A DNA stretch of 9,231 nt, from positions 1 through 9,231 of the forward strand of contig CAVDMD010000092.1 of assembly GCA_963609975.1 (NCBI GenBank), written 5' to 3'. The first letter of the stretch is position 1, and each line of letters opens with the position of its first letter. Of this stretch, positions 6,831 to 9,231 are shown piece after piece. The notes beneath the pieces are model-generated. The model saw only the letters and a list, made by a program, of their open reading frames with translations. It made no database searches and was not told the origin of the DNA. Source of the stretch: UMGS973 sp963609975 (GTDB taxonomy: Bacteria > Bacillota > Clostridia > Peptostreptococcales > Anaerovoracaceae). A program made the translations under genes and the position numbers.

Positions 6831-7556
6831 TTACGCCTTCAACCCCTTTTTTAATACCTCAAAACCGCCCGTGTTTGTTTCCGCATCTTCAGTAAGATTT
6901 TTCTTTAATGCCGCAATAGTATCTCGGTTCTTTTTCAAAAGTTCTAATTGTCTGTACGCTTTTTCTCTTAATATTTTTAACCTTTCAATTTTGGGCACAT
7001 CCTGTCTTATCAAGTCTGCATTTGTATCTTCCAGATTGATAAGCACAACCAATTCTTCCGCTGAAGCAAAATCTCTGATATTAGGAGTTTTACCTTTTAT
7101 TCTTTTTTCACTTCTCCATTGTGCTGCTGTTTTTCCAAACAAAGCCATATTTAGAATATCTGCTTCTGAAGCATAAGTATATGCCATCTCCTGCGGTGAT
7201 AATGTAGGAGTTATCAAAAATTCTTTTACCGCATCTGTGTGTATACGATAGTTTATTTTTGAAAGTTCTCTCTTTACATCCCACCCAATCGCTAACCGAT
7301 CTGCTTCATCTTTCTTTAATCGCTGATAATCTTTGATGATATAAAGCTTAAATTCCGGCGAAATCCATGAAGCAAACTCAAACGCTATATCCGTATGTGC
7401 ATAAGTGCCGCCATATCGTCCTGATTTTGATACGATACCGATTGCATCCGTTGCTTTGATCCACTGCTGCGGTGTCAACGCAAAAGCATTATCCGGATTT
7501 TTATATTCTTCGTATTCTTCATACTTTTTCTTCACCACTCTCATGTTATTTTTCAA
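6831..7556 (-). CDS. KilA-N domain protein, apparently lacking its N-terminal part
   Basis: The reading frame (241 codons from a TTG at 7556, or 237 from an ATG at 7544) encodes the second half of a KilA-N domain. The segment around residues 25-80 (LTPQQWIKATDAIGI..., RYGGTYAHTDIAFEFASWISPEFK) is the highly conserved core, followed by a typical C-terminal region with ASEADILNMALFGKTAAQWR. Full-length relatives, as I know them, begin with about 80 more residues (a beta-rich start with an SLTDIA-like motif) before this point. Here residues 1-20 are low-complexity Lys/Glu/Tyr instead. No convincing ribosome binding site precedes either start; an AGGAG at about 7598-7602 is followed by frames that soon stop. 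KilA-N proteins are DNA-binding accessory proteins of phages and mobile elements. This copy is probably a decayed remnant, but the remaining frame is intact. Base composition is more A/T-rich than the pyr genes. Confidence 0.75.
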   Translation of the reverse strand: MKNNMRVVKKKYEEYEEYKNPDNAFALTPQQWIKATDAIGIVSKSGRYGGTYAHTDIAFEFASWISPEFKLYIIKDYQRLKKDEADRLAIGWDVKRELSKINYRIHTDAVKEFLITPTLSPQEMAYTYASEADILNMALFGKTAAQWRSEKRIKGKTPNIRDFASAEELVVLINLEDTNADLIRQDVPKIERLKILREKAYRQLELLKKNRDTIAALKKNLTEDAETNTGGFEVLKKGLKA

Positions 7557-7587
7557 ATATACTCTATACTTTTGCTACGAGTATATT
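7556..7587. repeat. 9-bp inverted repeat at the 5' edge of the KilA-N frame
   Basis: AATATACTC (7556-7564) and GAGTATATT (7579-7587) are perfect inverted arms around a 14-nt loop. The repeat directly abuts the first usable codon of the KilA-N frame, where the N-terminal part of relatives would be expected. It could be an operator or hairpin for that gene, or a scar of rearrangement. No more can be said from sequence. Confidence 0.45.
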
Positions 7588-7661
7588 ACACACCATCTCC
7601 TAAATAGAGCCGCAGGTGAACTGATCGGCAACAAGTTGCCATGCTTCCTGCTTCAACCACC

Positions 7662-7707
7662 ACAGGGGCTGTTGCATTAGGTTAAAATCTAATGCAACAG
7701 CCCCTGT
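7662..7707. repeat. Perfect 19-bp inverted repeat, long hairpin
   Basis: The arm at 7662-7680 (ACAGGGGCTGTTGCATTAG) is exactly repeated in inverse at 7689-7707 around the 8-nt loop GTTAAAAT. There is no T run directly after either end, so it is not a classical terminator. Stable hairpins carrying a GGGGCTGTTGCA-like sequence are reminiscent of insertion-sequence ends, but no transposase frame is present beside it. A solitary IS remnant or miniature element is possible. Confidence 0.7.
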
Positions 7708-8009
7708 ACAGTATTAAGATAATTGCACCTGCAAACTTATAGAACGCTTAGAATAAAGCCTTTTTATATTTTGCTATCAAATTGGGAAATCAAGAATCTA
7801 AAACTCAGTATTTATGCAGGTTTACGCTACTTTTGGTATTACTCAAACTCGTTGCCTGTAAATCAATCTTAAACGCATTTGTTTATGAGATTTAGCAGAG
7901 AGTATCTACATTATTTGAATTATCGGTAAAACATACGCTATCCGATTTTTTGTTGCCATTTTGTTGCCAAAATATCTATCATTAAAGTACAACTGTGGAC
8001 AAGTCCGAA
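7708..8009. other. Gene-free A/T-rich stretch with GTTGCC repeats
   Basis: About 300 bases hold no credible gene on either strand. The recognisable structure is an 11-bp unit TTTTGTTGCCA repeated head-to-tail at 7948-7958 and 7959-7969, with another GTTGCC at 7851-7856. One frame on the minus strand through the repeat reads LATKWQQKIG and then stops, in frame with and downstream of the DUF3644-like gene. This short tail could be a vestige of another coding sequence. I see no terminator with a T run for the gene ending at 8010. Confidence 0.4.
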
Positions 8010-9014
8010 TTATGTTTCGTATCTATGCTTGATTTCATCAATAATGCTTGCTGCATAAAGAGTTGTTTTTGTTGTTTTGGCTTTTTTAGGATTAAGTCTT
8101 CTTGTATATGCATAAGTATTGTTTTCTTTTAATGAAGACATTATTCCATTGAACTTTTTACCCTGCTTAAAGTTTGGAATATCAGCTCTGCATTTTTTGC
8201 GTATATCACTGTATGTAAATGGATAGAGTTTAACTATTTCATCATCTGAAAGATTTATTTTTTGTGCATTAGGATCATCTGATAATTGAACTTTATTAAT
8301 TTTTGCAAAATTTGCATCTGCGGCATCTTGTGAAGTAATCGCAATAAGCAAATCGCTATTTTTCATTCGTTTAACATTTTCTAAATATATATCAAATCCA
8401 ACAACAATAGTATCCTCAATGCCTTCATCATTCAAATCAGTAATAACTTTAACCATTGAAGATATAAACTCTTTTGATTCTTTAGAAGAAATGTAATTAG
8501 CTGCTCTTTTGGTCAGAAAATCTTCTGGTTTGAACGGTAATTTGAATCCTAATGGCAAAATAAACAAACCTTCATCGGCCATTATATCCTTTGAAAAGTA
8601 CTTTTTAAGAAAATCCACATAGTTTAGTGCCGCCTTAGCTGTCAGCATAAAAATATATGGTTCTAATTGTTCATTGTAATAATGCACAATATTATTCCTA
8701 TACTCTTCAATAAGACATAAATTTTCTTTTATTGCTATAAAAGCTTTCGGCTCCTGCTTGTTAATATACTCGTCTGTATAATCAATTGCTTTATCAATGG
8801 AAATTGTATGACCGTCTTTTTTGTATATAGACTTGCTCTTAATGTACTTTTTCACAAAGCATTTTAAAATTAATTCCCAAGCATTCATAATCAATAATGT
8901 TACTGTTTCGTAACGATACGAAAAATTGGGCTTATTATGTATTTCAATTGCTGCAAAATATGCTGAAATTGAATTTTTAAGTAAATTATTTTGAACCATT
9001 TTTCTTTTGGGCAT
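8010..9014 (-). CDS. DUF3644-like protein with HEPN-type R-x4-H motif
   Basis: I choose the ATG at 9014 (MPKRKMVQNN, 334 residues) because the frame's first ATG at 9062 sits at the predicted transcription start with no ribosome binding site, whereas AGGCGAT lies before 9014. The N-terminal half is all-helical. It contains the stretch around IEIHNKPNFSYRYETVTLLIMNAW (split across residues about 23-46) that I associate with the DUF3644 family. It then carries Arg106-Asn-Asn-Ile-Val-His111, the R-N-x3-H motif of HEPN ribonucleases. The C-terminal third is basic and includes KLYPFTYSDIRKK, possibly a nucleic-acid-binding domain. There is no signal peptide or membrane segment. HEPN proteins commonly act as RNA-cleaving toxins or phage-defence effectors; function here is inferred. 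The gene is A/T-rich and divergent from an HTH gene, with overlapping promoters. Confidence 0.75.
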   Translation of the reverse strand: MPKRKMVQNNLLKNSISAYFAAIEIHNKPNFSYRYETVTLLIMNAWELILKCFVKKYIKSKSIYKKDGHTISIDKAIDYTDEYINKQEPKAFIAIKENLCLIEEYRNNIVHYYNEQLEPYIFMLTAKAALNYVDFLKKYFSKDIMADEGLFILPLGFKLPFKPEDFLTKRAANYISSKESKEFISSMVKVITDLNDEGIEDTIVVGFDIYLENVKRMKNSDLLIAITSQDAADANFAKINKVQLSDDPNAQKINLSDDEIVKLYPFTYSDIRKKCRADIPNFKQGKKFNGIMSSLKENNTYAYTRRLNPKKAKTTKTTLYAASIIDEIKHRYET

Positions 9015-9044
9015 ATCTATCGCCTGCCATATACTTATTGTGTG

Positions 9045-9074
9045 TAGACTTTTTGTATTCATTTACATTATACT
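9045..9074 (+). promoter_or_regulatory. Promoter of the HTH regulator gene
   Basis: TAGACT (9045-9050), four of six matches to the -35 consensus, precedes TATACT (9069-9074) by 18 nt. The -10 overlaps the minus-strand -10 (9067-9072) by four bases, so RNA polymerase cannot occupy both promoters at once. The gene's AGGAGG (9083-9088) is 9 nt before its ATG. Confidence 0.65.
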
Positions 9075-9095
9075 ATAAATTTAGGAGGATTGCAA
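9067..9095 (-). promoter_or_regulatory. Promoter of the DUF3644-like gene
   Basis: On the minus strand TTGCAA (9095-9090) and a perfect TATAAT (9072-9067) are 17 nt apart. Transcription would begin near 9060, which disfavours the upstream ATG at 9062 and supports the ATG at 9014. The -35 lies within the leader of the opposite HTH gene, overlapping the region just before its start codon. Confidence 0.75.
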
Positions 9096-9097
9096 CT

Positions 9098-9231
9098 ATG
9101 GATATTATAAAAGTATTTGGTGATAACCTAAAAAAATATCGTACGGCCATGGGAATATCTCAAGAAGCATTCGCCGAAAAGTGCGGTATGCACCGTACTT
9201 ATATTAGTGCTATCGAGTGTTACCGCCGCAG
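9098..9231 (+). CDS. XRE-family HTH regulator, controller-protein-like (5' end only)
   Basis: The first 44 codons are present; the gene runs off the window. The sequence begins MDIIKVFGDNLKKYRTAMGI and continues with SQEAFAEKCGMHRTYISAIE, a canonical helix-turn-helix: SQEAFAEKCG is the first helix and MHRTYISAIE the recognition helix (residues 31-40). The G-[LM]-HRTYIS-x-IE recognition helix is common in controller (C) proteins of restriction-modification systems and in similar small regulators. A strong ribosome binding site (AGGAGG at 9083-9088) and a recognisable promoter support expression. It is divergent from the HEPN-motif gene with overlapping promoters, so it probably represses or switches that gene and its own transcription. 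Whether a restriction-modification or other defence operon follows cannot be seen. Confidence 0.85.
   Translation, partial: MDIIKVFGDNLKKYRTAMGISQEAFAEKCGMHRTYISAIECYRR

Noticed and set aside
7662..7707. Calling the 19-bp hairpin a transcription terminator
   Set aside because: The stem is ideal but neither side is followed by a run of T, and no clearly functional gene ends next to it.
7948..7969. Reading the tandem 11-bp repeat as a CRISPR array or a tRNA-type attachment site
   Set aside because: There are only two units with no spacers, and no tRNA sequence could be found around it.

Overview
The window looks like chromosome from an anaerobic Clostridia-type Firmicute. The reasons are a PyrK plus class 1B PyrD pair for the NAD-linked dihydroorotate dehydrogenase, a reverse-type rubrerythrin, strong AGGAGG-like ribosome binding sites before most genes, and A/T-rich promoters with near-consensus hexamers. 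I do not assign a genus.

Layout. (1) Positions 1-340, plus strand: the end of one small gene and a complete 80-residue charged protein, probably the edge of an accessory or mobile segment. They end at a hairpin terminator (342-386) that also serves the convergent operon. (2) Positions 447-5924, minus strand: a compact seven-gene pyrimidine operon, read pyrC-pyrK-pyrD-pyrF-pyrE-pyrB-pyrI. Neighbouring genes overlap or sit 7 nt apart, and several Shine-Dalgarno sequences lie inside the preceding gene. A strong promoter (TTGACA, 18 nt, TATGAT with extended -10) lies just upstream of pyrC and leaves only about 30 nt of leader. (3) Positions 5925-6692: a divergent control region, a plus-strand rubrerythrin gene and its terminator. 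(4) Positions 6693-9231: visibly more A/T-rich accessory DNA. It holds a KilA-N family gene that appears to lack its N-terminal part, a perfect 19-bp inverted repeat, a roughly 300-bp gene-free stretch with repeated GTTGCC words, a minus-strand DUF3644-like protein with an HEPN-type R-x4-H motif, and the start of a divergent HTH regulator that runs off the right end.

How the genes work together. The operon supplies six enzymatic activities: ATCase (PyrB with regulatory PyrI), dihydroorotase (PyrC), dihydroorotate dehydrogenase (PyrD with PyrK), orotate phosphoribosyltransferase (PyrE) and OMP decarboxylase (PyrF). Together they take carbamoyl phosphate and aspartate to UMP. Carbamoyl phosphate synthetase (carAB) and pyrR are not in the window. 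Rubrerythrin is an independent peroxide or oxygen detoxification gene.

The most interesting part is the right edge. The HEPN-motif gene and the HTH gene have face-to-face promoters whose -10 elements overlap, the arrangement expected of a regulated toxin-like or defence module. Its other components would lie beyond the window.
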